DNA of 57,603 nucleotides from Paludibacter sp. (GTDB lineage: Bacteria > Bacteroidota > Bacteroidia > Bacteroidales > Paludibacteraceae), in assembly GCA_027450045.1 (NCBI GenBank), contig DAIDKM010000009.1, positions 1 through 57,603 on the forward strand, given 5' to 3'. This document shows positions 8,838 to 18,424 of the stretch, one piece after another. The notes below the pieces were generated by a model. It saw nothing but the letters and a program-made list of their open reading frames with translations. It was not told the DNA's origin and ran no database searches. Each line of letters opens with the position of its first letter. Position 1 is the first letter of the stretch. The position numbers and the translations under genes are program-made.

Positions 8838-11819
8838 ATGAAAAATATCAATATCAAGAAGTTGTATTTTAAAGATACCTCGTTTGCTGATTTGATGAAC
8901 AAACGTATTTTCAATGTTCTTCTTATTGCAAGCGCTTACGATGCCTTTATTCTGGAGGAAGATGGTCGTGTGGATGAACAAATATTCAATGAGTATGTAT
9001 CGCTCAATCTCCGCTATCCGCCTCGAATCACGTTGGTTAATACAGAAGAAGAGGCATTCCGTTTATTGAATGAACGCACATTTGAATTGGTGATTTCGAT
9101 GCCTTCGGGCGAACATAGCGATACATTCGACAGCGCTAAACGAATTAAACTTCTGTGTCCGCAAATTCCCATCGTGGTACTCACTCCTTTCTCACATGGT
9201 GTTTCGCGGCGGTTTGCCCATGAAGACCTGAGCGCTATTGATTATGTATTCAGCTGGTTAGGGAATGCTGATTTATTGTTGGCAATCATTAAACTCATTG
9301 AGGATCGGATGAATTTGGAAGCTGACGTCAAATCGGTTGGCGTGCAAGTAATTCTTTTTGTCGAGGATTCCATTCGCTTTTATTCTTCCATGCTGCCTTT
9401 GATTTACAAACTGGTTTTCAAACAATCGCGGTCATTTATGACTGAGGCGCTCAATGAACATGAACAGATGTTGCGCATGCGCGGTCGTCCGAAAATTGTA
9501 TTAGCTCGTTCGTATGAAGAGGCCATGCAACTTTATCGACAGTATAAAAATCATTTGTTAGGTGTCATCACCGATGTAAGCTTTAATCGATCCGGGGTAA
9601 AGAATCAATATGCCGGCATCAGTTTGTGTGAGGATATTCGTTTGGAAGATCCTCATATTCCGATTATCATGCAATCGTCAGGAGCTGATAATGCTGAATA
9701 TGCAGAACAATTCGGAGCTGTCTTTTTGAACAAAGGGTCAAAGACGTTACACAAAGAACTGGAAGATGCTGTCATTGACAGCTTTGGTTTTGGAGATTTC
9801 GTATTTAAAAATCCCCAAACAGGAGAAGAAGTAAAGCGTATCACGATGTTGAAAGAATTGCAGGAGTCGATTTTTACGGTTCCCGATGACTCTCTCTTCT
9901 ATCATGTTTCCCATAACCATATCTCCCGATGGCTCTACTCGCGTGCCATGTTCCCATTAGCAGAGTTTCTAAAACGCATCTCGCTTGAACCCGGCGACAA
10001 TTTACAAGATGTGCGTCAAATTATTTTCGATGCTATTGTGGATTATCGTCGCATTAAAAACAAAGGCGTAGTGGCTTTGTTTGAACGTGGCCGTTTTGAC
10101 GAATATTCTAAGTTTGCCCGCATTGGTGAAGGTTCGATGGGTGGAAAGGGCAGGGGTTTGGCGTTCCTGGATGCCATGGTGAAGCGCACTATCGAAGATG
10201 ACGATTTTCCTACAGTTTCCATTACCGTACCACGAACGGTGGTGCTTTGCACGGATGTTTTTTCTGCCTTTATGGAACAAAATAACTTGTATGATATTGC
10301 ATTACAAGATATTCCCGATGAAGAAATTTTAAGTTCTTTTCTTCACGCAACGCTTCCAAATGAAATAATGGAAGATATCCAAGCTTTTCTCTCTTCCATT
10401 TCAGGGCCGATAGCCATTCGTTCTTCCAGTTTATTAGAAGATTCACACTACCAACCGTTTGCCGGAATTTATGCTACCTACATGGTACCTCATTCCGTTG
10501 AAAATCGTTCATTAACTCTTCTGGCTGTGAGAGATGCCATAAAAGCTGTTTATGCTTCGGTGTTTTATCGCGACAGCAAAGCGTACTTAAAATCAACACG
10601 GAATGTGATTGATGAGGAAAAGATGGCAATCGTCATGCAAGAAGTTTGCGGAACAGGATATGGAACACGGTTTTATCCATCATTTTCAGGTGTGGCTCGT
10701 TCGCTTAATTTTTATCCCATTGGACATGAAAGGACTGAAGAAGGCATTGCTCATGTGGCGCTTGGATTAGGAAAATATATTGTTGATGGGGGCATGAATT
10801 TGCGATTTTCGCCGGCACATCCTAAAAGTATTTTGCAAACAAGCACACTGCAAATGGCCTTGCACGAAACGCAAACCTTTTTTTATGCACTCGATTTGAA
10901 ACAATCTGCTTTTACGCCTCAAGTTGATGATGGGTTTAATCTTTTGAAACTAACCGTGAAAAATGCAGAGGAAGATGGATCGTTATTGTTCTTAGCCTCA
11001 ACGTACGATCCACAATCGGAAACGCTGTATGACGGCGTTTACCCAGGTGGGCGTAAAATTATTACATTTGCCAATATTCTACAGCATGATGCTTTCCCGT
11101 TAGCAACTATTTTACAGCGCATTCTCGTAACCGGTCAACGCGAAATGGGACGGGCTGTTGAGATTGAGTTTGCGGTTAATCTGCGACCACCAAAGCCGAC
11201 TTTTTATTTGTTGCAAATTCGTCCGATTGTAGATGCTACCGAATGGCTCGAAGAAGATATTTCGAAAGTTACAAACGAAGAAACGTTGGTTAATTGTTAT
11301 AAAGCCCTCGGTCAGGGCATTATGAATGACGTTCATGATATTGTTTATGTAAAGCCTCAATCCTTTGACGCTGCAAACAACCCATTGCTCGTGAGTGAAA
11401 TTGATGAAATCAATCGATCTCTTCTATCGGAAGAAAAAGGATATGTGCTGGTTGGGCCTGGCCGGTGGGGATCGAATGATCCATGGTTAGGGATTCCAGT
11501 CAAATGGCCTCACATTTCGGCAGCAAGGGTTATTGTGGAATCAGGATTAAATCATTACCGTGTCGACCCGAGTCAAGGAACCCATTTCTTTCAAAATCTT
11601 ACTTCTTTTGGGGTTGGATATTTCACCGTCAATCCGTACCTGAATGACGGCTTTGTTGATTTTGATTTTTTAGACCAACAACCGGCTATTCATGAAACTC
11701 AGTTTATCCGGCATGTGCGTTTCAATTGTCCTATCGTAATCAAAATGGATGGACGTAAAAATCGGGGAGTCGTGTTACATTCTGAATGCACACAACAAAT
11801 CAAACTTAAAAATCAATAA
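8838..11819 (+). CDS. Dual receiver-like / PEP-synthase-type ATP-binding fusion protein
   Basis: A 993-residue protein with no signal peptide. Residues 22-155 are a receiver-like fold with degraded active site. Residues 168-312 form a second receiver-like domain that keeps an acidic pair (E176, D177), a candidate phospho-Asp (D246 in GVITDVSF), S280/S281 and K299. Residues 425-800 resemble the PPDK/PEP-synthase N-terminal ATP-binding module: GEGSMGGKGRG (430-440), PIAIRSSSLLEDS (524-536), FAGIYATYM (541-549), and the closing LLQIRP. The phospho-His swivelling domain and the PEP-binding TIM barrel of true PEP synthase are absent; instead there is a C-terminal region with GPGRWGSNDPWLG and SQGTHFFQN. 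Family members are usually named PEP synthase or PEP/pyruvate-binding protein, but PEP synthesis by this protein is not supported. Its role is unknown. Confidence 0.85.
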   Translation: MKNINIKKLYFKDTSFADLMNKRIFNVLLIASAYDAFILEEDGRVDEQIFNEYVSLNLRYPPRITLVNTEEEAFRLLNERTFELVISMPSGEHSDTFDSAKRIKLLCPQIPIVVLTPFSHGVSRRFAHEDLSAIDYVFSWLGNADLLLAIIKLIEDRMNLEADVKSVGVQVILFVEDSIRFYSSMLPLIYKLVFKQSRSFMTEALNEHEQMLRMRGRPKIVLARSYEEAMQLYRQYKNHLLGVITDVSFNRSGVKNQYAGISLCEDIRLEDPHIPIIMQSSGADNAEYAEQFGAVFLNKGSKTLHKELEDAVIDSFGFGDFVFKNPQTGEEVKRITMLKELQESIFTVPDDSLFYHVSHNHISRWLYSRAMFPLAEFLKRISLEPGDNLQDVRQIIFDAIVDYRRIKNKGVVALFERGRFDEYSKFARIGEGSMGGKGRGLAFLDAMVKRTIEDDDFPTVSITVPRTVVLCTDVFSAFMEQNNLYDIALQDIPDEEILSSFLHATLPNEIMEDIQAFLSSISGPIAIRSSSLLEDSHYQPFAGIYATYMVPHSVENRSLTLLAVRDAIKAVYASVFYRDSKAYLKSTRNVIDEEKMAIVMQEVCGTGYGTRFYPSFSGVARSLNFYPIGHERTEEGIAHVALGLGKYIVDGGMNLRFSPAHPKSILQTSTLQMALHETQTFFYALDLKQSAFTPQVDDGFNLLKLTVKNAEEDGSLLFLASTYDPQSETLYDGVYPGGRKIITFANILQHDAFPLATILQRILVTGQREMGRAVEIEFAVNLRPPKPTFYLLQIRPIVDATEWLEEDISKVTNEETLVNCYKALGQGIMNDVHDIVYVKPQSFDAANNPLLVSEIDEINRSLLSEEKGYVLVGPGRWGSNDPWLGIPVKWPHISAARVIVESGLNHYRVDPSQGTHFFQNLTSFGVGYFTVNPYLNDGFVDFDFLDQQPAIHETQFIRHVRFNCPIVIKMDGRKNRGVVLHSECTQQIKLKNQ

Positions 11820-12222
11820 GTTGCAGCGCTTTGTTTTCTTGTTCAGTCATGATAGCTTGTTCTTCTTCAGACTGATCGTCAATGCCGCATAGGTGTAGAA
11901 TGCCGTGAATGATGACGCGGTAAAGTTCTTGTTGAAACGGAACGTTATATTCCTTCGCGTTGGAAGCTACTGTTTCGAGGCTGATGAAAATATCGCCGTG
12001 AATTGTCGTTTCATCAGAAGAGTCAAATGTAATGATGTCGGTATAATAGTCGTGTTGCAAATATTGACGATTGATGGAAAGAATTTTCTCGTCGTCACAA
12101 AAAAGATACGAAACATCCCCGATTTTCTTGTGATGATTGGTTGTAACTTGTTTTATCCATGCCGATACACGACGTTTTGCAAAAGCAGGAACTGACAATC
12201 CTTCGGAAAGATATTGAATCAT
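11806..12222 (-). CDS. ybeY: Endoribonuclease YbeY (16S rRNA maturation)
   Basis: YbeY is a single-strand RNase for rRNA 3' processing and ribosome quality control. The 138-residue protein shows the metal motif HGILHLCGIDD; the third ligand is Asp rather than the usual His, a variant I recall in Bacteroidota homologues. The start is the ATG at 12222; a longer frame to 12321 would overlap rsmG and lacks similarity. It begins 1 nt after the rsmG stop, so they are co-transcribed. Its 3' end overlaps the convergent fusion gene by 14 bp (11806-11819). Confidence 0.93.
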   Translation of the reverse strand: MIQYLSEGLSVPAFAKRRVSAWIKQVTTNHHKKIGDVSYLFCDDEKILSINRQYLQHDYYTDIITFDSSDETTIHGDIFISLETVASNAKEYNVPFQQELYRVIIHGILHLCGIDDQSEEEQAIMTEQENKALQLIDF

Positions 12223-12223
12223 G

Positions 12224-12847
12224 TTAAAGTGGAAGATAAATGGCTTTCTTGGTTGCGAAAAAAGGTTCAGTAAAATAATCGGATAAGGAATATATGGCCG
12301 CTTTGTTCTTAAAAGGAGCAATTTCCGAGCCGACTTCTCCGCCTTTTAAGCTTATAAGTCCGTTGGGAAGTGCGTTGTGTTGTTGCGGAGCAATATTTTT
12401 CCGAACAATCCGCACTAATTCCGACAAAGGCATGACAGCCCGACTAACCACAAAATCAAATTTTTCCTTTTCTTCTTCTCCTCGTTCATGCTTCAATACA
12501 ATGTTTTTCAATTCAATAGCATCGGATATTTCCGTGGCGACACGAATTTTCTTGCCAATAGAATCGATCAGGCAGAATTGGACATCGGGTAGCAAAATGG
12601 CTAATGGAATGCCCGGGAATCCGCCACCCGTACCAAGATCGAGGATCTTAGTGCCTTGTTTGAAATGAAGTACTTTATCAATTGCCAACGAATGAAGGAT
12701 GTGGCGTTCATACAGGTTTTCAATGTCTTTGCGTGAAATGACATTGATTTTGCTGTTCCAATCGGTATATAAATCGCCTAATGCGGCAAATTGCTCTTCC
12801 TGACGACTTGACAGCGATGGGAAATAGTGGCGTAGTTGTTCAATCAT
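12224..12847 (-). CDS. rsmG: 16S rRNA (guanine-527-N7)-methyltransferase RsmG
   Basis: RsmG (GidB) methylates G527 of 16S rRNA using SAM. The 207-residue protein shows NVISRKDIENLYERHILHSL (the family's N-terminal motif), ILDLGTGGGFPGIPLAIL (SAM-binding motif I), LIDSIGKKI and VVSRAVMPL. Length is normal. It is the first gene of an rsmG-ybeY pair and diverges from hisB. A -7 element lies at 12867-12874. Confidence 0.96.
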   Translation of the reverse strand: MIEQLRHYFPSLSSRQEEQFAALGDLYTDWNSKINVISRKDIENLYERHILHSLAIDKVLHFKQGTKILDLGTGGGFPGIPLAILLPDVQFCLIDSIGKKIRVATEISDAIELKNIVLKHERGEEEKEKFDFVVSRAVMPLSELVRIVRKNIAPQQHNALPNGLISLKGGEVGSEIAPFKNKAAIYSLSDYFTEPFFATKKAIYLPL

Positions 12848-12866
12848 ACATCATCAGATCAAGCTG

Positions 12867-12874
12867 CAAATGTA
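12867..12874 (-). promoter_or_regulatory. -7 promoter element of rsmG-ybeY
   Basis: TACATTTG on the minus strand, about 20 nt before the rsmG ATG, fits TAnnTTTG. It lies back-to-back with the hisB -7 box at 12887-12894, forming a compact divergent promoter. Confidence 0.5.
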
Positions 12875-12886
12875 CACATAAATTTG

Positions 12887-12894
12887 TACCTTTG
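12887..12894 (+). promoter_or_regulatory. -7 promoter element of hisB
   Basis: TACCTTTG is a perfect TAnnTTTG box about 86 nt before the hisB ATG. The expected -33 TTTG is not clearly present. Confidence 0.5.
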
Positions 12895-12979
12895 CGCTGA
12901 TGTATTCTATTTCTGTTAACATTTCAGAATAGGTTGTACGTCCATTATTTTTGAACCGTATTTTTAGCAATATATCAGG

Positions 12980-14107
12980 ATGAATCCACTTCTTTTTATC
13001 GATCGCGACGGTACTGTACTTGTTGAACCACCCGTAACCTTTCAAATAGATCGGTTGGAGTTGCTTGAGTTCTATCCGAAAGTAATCAGCAACTTGCATT
13101 TGATTGTTTCAAAAAGTGATTACCGGTTGATTATGGTTAGCAATCAAGACGGGTTGGGAACGGCTGCTTATCCACAAAAAGATTTCGATGTAGTGCAACA
13201 AAAGATGCTCCAATGTTTGACAAATGAAGGAATTCATTTTGATGCCATTCACATTGATCCTTCGCTGCCTGAAGAGAACTCACCTAACCGGAAACCACGC
13301 ATTGGAATGTTGAATGATTATTTGACAGGCGATTATGATATTGCCCATTCGTTTGTAATCGGTGATAGAATCACGGATGTAGAAATGGCGCGAAACATCG
13401 GCTGCAAAGCGATATTGTTGCAAGATGCAGAAAGCGCTTTTCCTTCGTTGAAAGAGAATCACTTAGAAGATGTTTGCGTTTTGTGTACGACGAATTGGGA
13501 TGAGATTGCCTCTGTTTTACTGGCAGGACAACGCATTGCCGAAGTTGTTCGCAAAACAAATGAAACGGATATTTATATTCGCCTCAATCTGGATGGTTCA
13601 GGGAAATCAGAAATTTCTACCGGATTGGGATTCTTTGATCACATGTTGTCACAAATCGGAAAACATGCAGGCGTGGATCTAACGATAAACGTGAAAGGAG
13701 ATTTAGAAGTAGATGAACATCATACGATTGAAGATACTGCGTTAGCTTTGGGTGAAGCTTTTCTTAAATCTTTAGGCGATAAACGAGGAGTAGAGCGTTA
13801 TGGATATTGCCTGCCGATGGACGATTCATTGTGTCAGGTGGCTATTGACTTTGGTGGCCGGCCATGGTTGGTTTGGAAAGCAGAGTTTAAACGTGAGAAG
13901 ATTGGCGAGATGCCTACCGAAATGTTTTTTCATTTTTTCAAATCGCTTAGTGATGCGGCTAAAATGAATTTGAACATTCAGGCAGAAGGTGACAACGAAC
14001 ACCATAAAATTGAGGGAATTTTTAAAGCTTTTGCCCGTGCTGTTCGTATGGCTATTCGTCGTGATATTTTTAGTCATGAACTTCCTTCTACAAAAGGGAC
14101 ATTGTAA
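12980..14107 (+). CDS. hisB: Bifunctional histidinol-phosphatase / imidazoleglycerol-phosphate dehydratase HisB
   Basis: HisB catalyses two steps of histidine synthesis. Residues 1-165 are a HAD phosphatase with FIDRDGT (nucleophile D8, D10), SNQDGLGT and [12 protein letters not shown]. Residues about 188-375 are the dehydratase, with [23 protein letters not shown] and [10 protein letters not shown]. The four Zn ligands found in the E. coli phosphatase domain (C-x-H and C-x-C) are replaced here by D93, S95, S101 and N103, so the structural Zn loop is lost. The 375-residue length is otherwise normal. No other his gene is nearby. It is followed by an unrelated small membrane protein gene. Confidence 0.95.
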   Translation: MNPLLFIDRDGTVLVEPPVTFQIDRLELLEFYPKVISNLHLIVSKSDYRLIMVSNQDGLGTAAYPQKDFDVVQQKMLQCLTNEGIHFDAIHIDPSLPEENSPNRKPRIGMLNDYLTGDYDIAHSFVIGDRITDVEMARNIGCKAILLQDAESAFPSLKENHLEDVCVLCTTNWDEIASVLLAGQRIAEVVRKTNETDIYIRLNLDGSGKSEISTGLGFFDHMLSQIGKHAGVDLTINVKGDLEVDEHHTIEDTALALGEAFLKSLGDKRGVERYGYCLPMDDSLCQVAIDFGGRPWLVWKAEFKREKIGEMPTEMFFHFFKSLSDAAKMNLNIQAEGDNEHHKIEGIFKAFARAVRMAIRRDIFSHELPSTKGTL

Positions 14108-14125
14108 ATAATCTATTCTTTATTA

Positions 14126-14626
14126 ATGAGTTGTATGAATCCGTGGGTTGAGAAATTGTTTCGTGTCACGAAGCGTTATTATTACATGAGTTATCTGATC
14201 GGGTTGTTGACGGCTCTGATTGGTTTTTGGTTATCCCGCTCATTGTATTTCAACCGGATGGATCCAACACTCATCGGATTGCAGTCGTTTGACATACTTT
14301 TTCTTTTAGGGAGTTTGCCTGGCATTTTGTGGTTATTTCATCGAAAAACCAAAGAGTTGCAGAATATATCATCGCTGGAAGAACGTTCTCAACGTTATGT
14401 TCAATGGGCGTTGATACGATTTATTGTTGTTGATATAAATTTGGTAATCAATATATTATTATTTTTCTTACTGCGTGATTTTTCCTATTTGTTGTGTTCG
14501 GCTATTGTGTTGGTGATGCTGGTGCTTTGCCGTCCGGTAGCCTTAAAGTTGGAAGAAGAAATAGGGTTAAAAAAAGAAAGCGAATCTTCTCCATTGCCAA
14601 TGGAAGAGACAAGTCAAGAGGAATAA
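14126..14626 (+). CDS. Small four-helix membrane protein of unknown function
   Basis: A 166-residue protein not recognised. It has about four hydrophobic segments (near residues 20-40, 52-70, 95-116 and 117-137), a basic loop between helices 2 and 3, and a charged Glu/Ser-rich tail. The gene begins 18 nt after hisB and lies 48 nt before a HAD-like hydrolase gene on the same strand, so all three may be one transcript. The first ATG at 14126 is used; a Met at residue 4 is an alternative. Confidence 0.7.
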   Translation: MSCMNPWVEKLFRVTKRYYYMSYLIGLLTALIGFWLSRSLYFNRMDPTLIGLQSFDILFLLGSLPGILWLFHRKTKELQNISSLEERSQRYVQWALIRFIVVDINLVINILLFFLLRDFSYLLCSAIVLVMLVLCRPVALKLEEEIGLKKESESSPLPMEETSQEE

Positions 14627-14674
14627 TCCCGCAAGCTTATTTGTAAACAAACAGAACGTAAAATATTGACATAT

Positions 14675-15115
14675 ATGACGATAGCAGTAGATTTTGATGG
14701 AACGATTGTAGAACATGCTTACCCCAAAATAGGAAAAGAAATTCCTTTTGCCATAGATGTATTAAAACGCTTGCAGCAAGAAGAATATCATCAATTGGTC
14801 TTGTGGACGGTGCGTGAAGGTTCTTTATTGGATGAAGCCGTAGCATTTTGTCGTACGCGTGGCCTTGAATTTTATGCAGTCAATAGCAATCATCCTGAAG
14901 AATCACAAAGGGATGGAACATCACCGCGCAAATTAGTGGCGGATTTGTTTATTGATGATCGGAATTTGGGTGGTTTGCCTGACTGGGGGGTAATTTATCG
15001 CATGATAAAGTATGGCGAAACTAAGGAAGAGGCTTCTGACAGCGCTACCAGCGAGTACAAGAAAAAACAAAAGCGCAATCTTTTGATACGCATCGGGGAA
15101 ATATTGGAAAAATAG
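14675..15115 (+). CDS. HAD-superfamily hydrolase, BT0820-like
   Basis: A 146-residue cytoplasmic protein starting MTIAVDFDGTIVEH, the HAD motif I with nucleophile D6 and D8. It continues with LWTVREG (motif II position, Thr) and a C-terminal ADLFIDDRNLGG (motif III/IV acidic pair). There is no obvious cap domain. It resembles small Bacteroidota HAD proteins of the BT0820 type, whose substrate is unknown. The ATG at 14675 is preferred to a TTG at 14666, because the conserved region starts immediately at MTIAVDFDGT. Confidence 0.8.
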   Translation: MTIAVDFDGTIVEHAYPKIGKEIPFAIDVLKRLQQEEYHQLVLWTVREGSLLDEAVAFCRTRGLEFYAVNSNHPEESQRDGTSPRKLVADLFIDDRNLGGLPDWGVIYRMIKYGETKEEASDSATSEYKKKQKRNLLIRIGEILEK

Positions 15116-15188
15116 TATATGTGCTTATTTTATAGCACTTTGAACAAATAGATAATTTGTTTTGTTCTTTTGAATGAATCCATATTGC

Positions 15189-17618
15189 ATGAAGAAGACA
15201 GCGCTATCCTTGTTGTTTACTATGCTTTGTTTCTCATTAATAGCGCAACATACGATGCGTCTTTTTGGGTATGTTACAGATATGGATCATCGACCTATCG
15301 AATTGGCAACTGTTTATTTACAAGGTACTTCAGTGTCCACATCAACCACATCAAAAGGTTTTTACGAACTCACATTTTTGGCAAAAGATACGGCCAAATT
15401 GATTGTGACTTGCGTCGGTTATCAACCTGTTACCAAGAAAATTCCCGTTGGCATATCCGTAGCACAACTCAATGTAATGCTGGGTTCATCGATTCATCAA
15501 TTGAAAGATGTGGAGGTGCGCGCTCATCGGATTCAAACAACAACATTTGAACCCTTGGATGCAAAGCAGGTACGATTATTGCCTGATGCTTCTGGCGGCA
15601 ATATTGAATCGTTGATTTCAACGTTGCCGGGTGTACATTCCAACAATGAATTAAGCTCTCAATACTCGGTGAGAGGAGGAAGTTACGACGAGAACAGCGT
15701 CTATGTAAATGGAATTGAGGTGTATCGTCCACTCCTGATTCGCTCCGGACAGCAAGAAGGTTTGAGTTTCATTAATCCAGATATGGTAGATCAGGTTGAA
15801 TTTTCAGCTGGTGGTTTTGCGCCAAAATATGGAGATAAAATGTCTTCCGCTTTATCGATAACTTATAAACATCCAACTGCTTTTGAAGGTTCGGTTTCGG
15901 CAAGTCTTTTGGGAGCAACGGCTTATGTAGGTTCTTCAAGCAAAAAATTCACACAATTGCAAGGTATTCGTTACAAAACCAACGCCTATTTGTTGGGTAC
16001 GTTGCCAACCAAAGGACAGTATAATCCTGCTTTTTTCGATTACCAAACTTACGAAACCTATCAACTTTCTCCAAAAGTGGGTTTGTCGTTTTTAGGTAAT
16101 CTATCGCAAAATAAGTACCAGTTTTCCCCCCAAGAACAACAAACATCGTTTGGAACGCTTCAAATGCCGCTTCAGTTGCATGCTTATTTTAACGGGCAGG
16201 AAAAAGATCTTTTCACGACCTCATTTGGAGCATTTACGTTTTCCTATAAACCTATCCATGACCTGACCCTGAATTTTGTTGCTTCGGCTTTTAATACCAA
16301 CGAGTCTGAGACGTACGACATTGTTGGTCAATATTGGCTTTATGCGTTGGCGGCTGATGGTACAGGAAAAGCTACTCCGGAATCGACATTGGGCATTGGA
16401 ACTTATAATCAACATGCCAGAGATTATTTAAATGCTACAGTTGCAAATGTGAGTCATACTGGAACGTATAAAATTGATCATCATTTGCTGGAATGGAGCT
16501 TTGGGGTTCAGCGTGAAGCCGTTACCAATCAGATGAAGGAGTGGGAATACCGCGATTCAGCGGGATATTCATTGCCTTACAATCCATCGTATATTCAACT
16601 TTACTCCAACTTAGCTGCAAATTTATCGCTTTATTCCACTCGCTTTATTGGCTATCTCCAAGACACTTACAAATACCGAAACAATGCAGGACTATGGGTT
16701 TTTACCGGCGGGTTTCGCTCCAATTATTGGACATATAACCGGGAATGGTTAATAAGCCCAAGATTAGCCATTGCTTTCGCCCCACAATCGAGTAATTTTG
16801 TATTCAGGTTTGCTACCGGCGTCTATTATCAAGCTCCTTTTTTTAAAGATGTGCGCGATACATTTACGGTAAATGGAAACACGATGGCACAACTGAATCG
16901 GCATATCAAAGCCCAGCGTTCGCTCCAATTTGTGTTGGGAGGCGATTATCACTTTATGCAATGGGATCGTCCGTTTAAGTTTACGGCTGAAATGTATTAT
17001 AAACCGGAAGATCGGGTAATCCCGTATGTTGTTGACAATGTAAATGTTACTTATTTTGGTGGAAATACGGCAAAAGCTTATGCTGCGGGATTAGATATGA
17101 AACTGTTTGGCGAATTTGTTCCGGGCACCGATTCGTGGATTAGCTTGTCGTTGATGCAATCGCAGGAAAAGTTATTGAAAGGAGTTGATAATAACGGGAC
17201 TCCGATTTACACAAACTACATTGCACGACCCAATGATCAACGGTATAGTGTTTCCATGTTCTTTCAGGATTTTGTTCCCAGCTATCCGCGGATTAAAGTC
17301 AATTTAAAATTGATTTGGGCGGATGGATTGCCGGTATCTCCTCCGCACAATCCTTATGTGGCTCCGTTTCGTACGCCTCCTTACCAGCGTGTTGACATTG
17401 GAGCGGCTTTTGCATTGATTGACAAAGATCATCGTCCGAGTGCTGAGATTTGGCGTTTTGTAAAAGCTGCTTGGATTAATGTGGATGTCTTTAATTTGCT
17501 CGATATTTACAATGTGAACTCCTTCTTTTGGGTAACCGATATTTATAATCGGCAATATCCTATTCCTAATTATCTGACAGGTAGGTTATTGAATGTCAAA
17601 TTTTCAGTTGACTTTTAA
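15189..17618 (+). CDS. TonB-dependent outer-membrane receptor with carboxypeptidase-regulatory-like N-domain
   Basis: An 809-residue outer-membrane transporter. Residues 1-20 are a signal peptide ending in LIAQ. Residues 24-105 form the Bacteroidota carboxypeptidase-D regulatory-like domain (LFGYVTDMDHRPIELATV). Then comes a plug domain with ISTLPGV and YSVRGGSYDENSVYVNGIEVY, followed by a 22-strand-type barrel rich in aromatic strands. No SusD partner is adjacent and the length is shorter than SusC, so this is a classical TonB receptor rather than a SusCD pair. The substrate is unknown. The start is the ATG at 15189, since an earlier ATG at 15174 would put residues before the signal peptide. 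A nitroreductase and a barrel protein follow on the same strand. Confidence 0.9.
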   Translation: MKKTALSLLFTMLCFSLIAQHTMRLFGYVTDMDHRPIELATVYLQGTSVSTSTTSKGFYELTFLAKDTAKLIVTCVGYQPVTKKIPVGISVAQLNVMLGSSIHQLKDVEVRAHRIQTTTFEPLDAKQVRLLPDASGGNIESLISTLPGVHSNNELSSQYSVRGGSYDENSVYVNGIEVYRPLLIRSGQQEGLSFINPDMVDQVEFSAGGFAPKYGDKMSSALSITYKHPTAFEGSVSASLLGATAYVGSSSKKFTQLQGIRYKTNAYLLGTLPTKGQYNPAFFDYQTYETYQLSPKVGLSFLGNLSQNKYQFSPQEQQTSFGTLQMPLQLHAYFNGQEKDLFTTSFGAFTFSYKPIHDLTLNFVASAFNTNESETYDIVGQYWLYALAADGTGKATPESTLGIGTYNQHARDYLNATVANVSHTGTYKIDHHLLEWSFGVQREAVTNQMKEWEYRDSAGYSLPYNPSYIQLYSNLAANLSLYSTRFIGYLQDTYKYRNNAGLWVFTGGFRSNYWTYNREWLISPRLAIAFAPQSSNFVFRFATGVYYQAPFFKDVRDTFTVNGNTMAQLNRHIKAQRSLQFVLGGDYHFMQWDRPFKFTAEMYYKPEDRVIPYVVDNVNVTYFGGNTAKAYAAGLDMKLFGEFVPGTDSWISLSLMQSQEKLLKGVDNNGTPIYTNYIARPNDQRYSVSMFFQDFVPSYPRIKVNLKLIWADGLPVSPPHNPYVAPFRTPPYQRVDIGAAFALIDKDHRPSAEIWRFVKAAWINVDVFNLLDIYNVNSFFWVTDIYNRQYPIPNYLTGRLLNVKFSVDF

Positions 17619-17659
17619 TGGATAATTCTAAAATAATCAATTGTTTAATTCATTGAACC

Positions 17660-18421
17660 ATGACAGATGTATTGAAAAATCGAACTACAATTCGAAAATA
17701 TACCGATCAACCCATTGCAGCCGAGTTGCTGAATGAGTTGTTCGAAGTGGCTTGCAGAGCTGCTAATACTGGCAATATGCAGGTTTATAGCTTGGTGGTA
17801 TCGCAATCCGCTACTATCAAACAGGCTTTGGCCCCGGCACATTTCAATCAGCCTATGGTGACACAAGCGCCGATTGTCATCACGTTTTGTGCTGATTTTA
17901 ATCGTTTTAACCAGTGGTGTGTGCAGCGGGATGCAAAACCGGGTTATGATAATTTTCTTTCATTTATGACGGCTGCTATTGATACACTGTTGGTTGCCGA
18001 GCATTTTTGTGTGGCTGCCGAGAGTAAAGGATTAGGCACATGCTATTTGGGTACAACCATTTACAATGCACAGCAAATTATCGATGTGATACATTTGCCG
18101 AAATATGTAGTACCTATGATTACGCTGACTGTTGGTTATCCGGCTGAAACACCCAGGCAAGTTGACCGGTTGCCATTGGAAGGTGTCGTTCACTACGAGA
18201 CATATCAAGAATATACACCCGAAGATATTGATCGGATTTATGAGTACAAAGAAAGTCTGCCCGAAAGTAAGCAATTTGTGCTTGAAAACAATAAAACAAG
18301 CCTTGCGCAGGTTTTTACGGACGTTCGCTATACGAAAGAGGCTAATGAAACGTTTTCTTCTATGTTCCTGGATGTATTGAAAAAACAAGGATTTTTCTGT
18401 CAAAATAACGCTAAACAATGA
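17660..18421 (+). CDS. Nitroreductase family protein (NfsA-like FMN oxidoreductase)
   Basis: A 253-residue FMN enzyme. The N-terminal NRTTIRKYTDQPI (basic FMN-phosphate contacts), ACRAANTGNMQVYSLVV and the central ESKGLGTCYLG (GxGTCYLG motif) place it in the NfsA/FRP branch of nitroreductases, which reduce nitroaromatics, quinones or flavins with NAD(P)H. The real substrate is not known. It sits 41 nt after the TonB receptor and 3 nt before a predicted outer-membrane barrel gene, with which it is surely co-transcribed. Confidence 0.88.
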   Translation: MTDVLKNRTTIRKYTDQPIAAELLNELFEVACRAANTGNMQVYSLVVSQSATIKQALAPAHFNQPMVTQAPIVITFCADFNRFNQWCVQRDAKPGYDNFLSFMTAAIDTLLVAEHFCVAAESKGLGTCYLGTTIYNAQQIIDVIHLPKYVVPMITLTVGYPAETPRQVDRLPLEGVVHYETYQEYTPEDIDRIYEYKESLPESKQFVLENNKTSLAQVFTDVRYTKEANETFSSMFLDVLKKQGFFCQNNAKQ

Positions 18422-18424
18422 ATT

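Noticed and set aside
8838-11819. Annotation as PEP synthase (ppsA)
   Set aside because: The phospho-His and PEP-binding domains are missing, so the name would mislead.
17304-17555. Minus-strand and other antisense frames inside the TonB receptor, uvrA, fucI and similar genes
   Set aside because: They are shadows of strongly supported genes on the opposite strand, with no independent motif.
15189-17618. SusC-type receptor of a polysaccharide utilisation locus
   Set aside because: No SusD gene is adjacent and the protein is shorter than SusC; a classical TonB receptor fits better.
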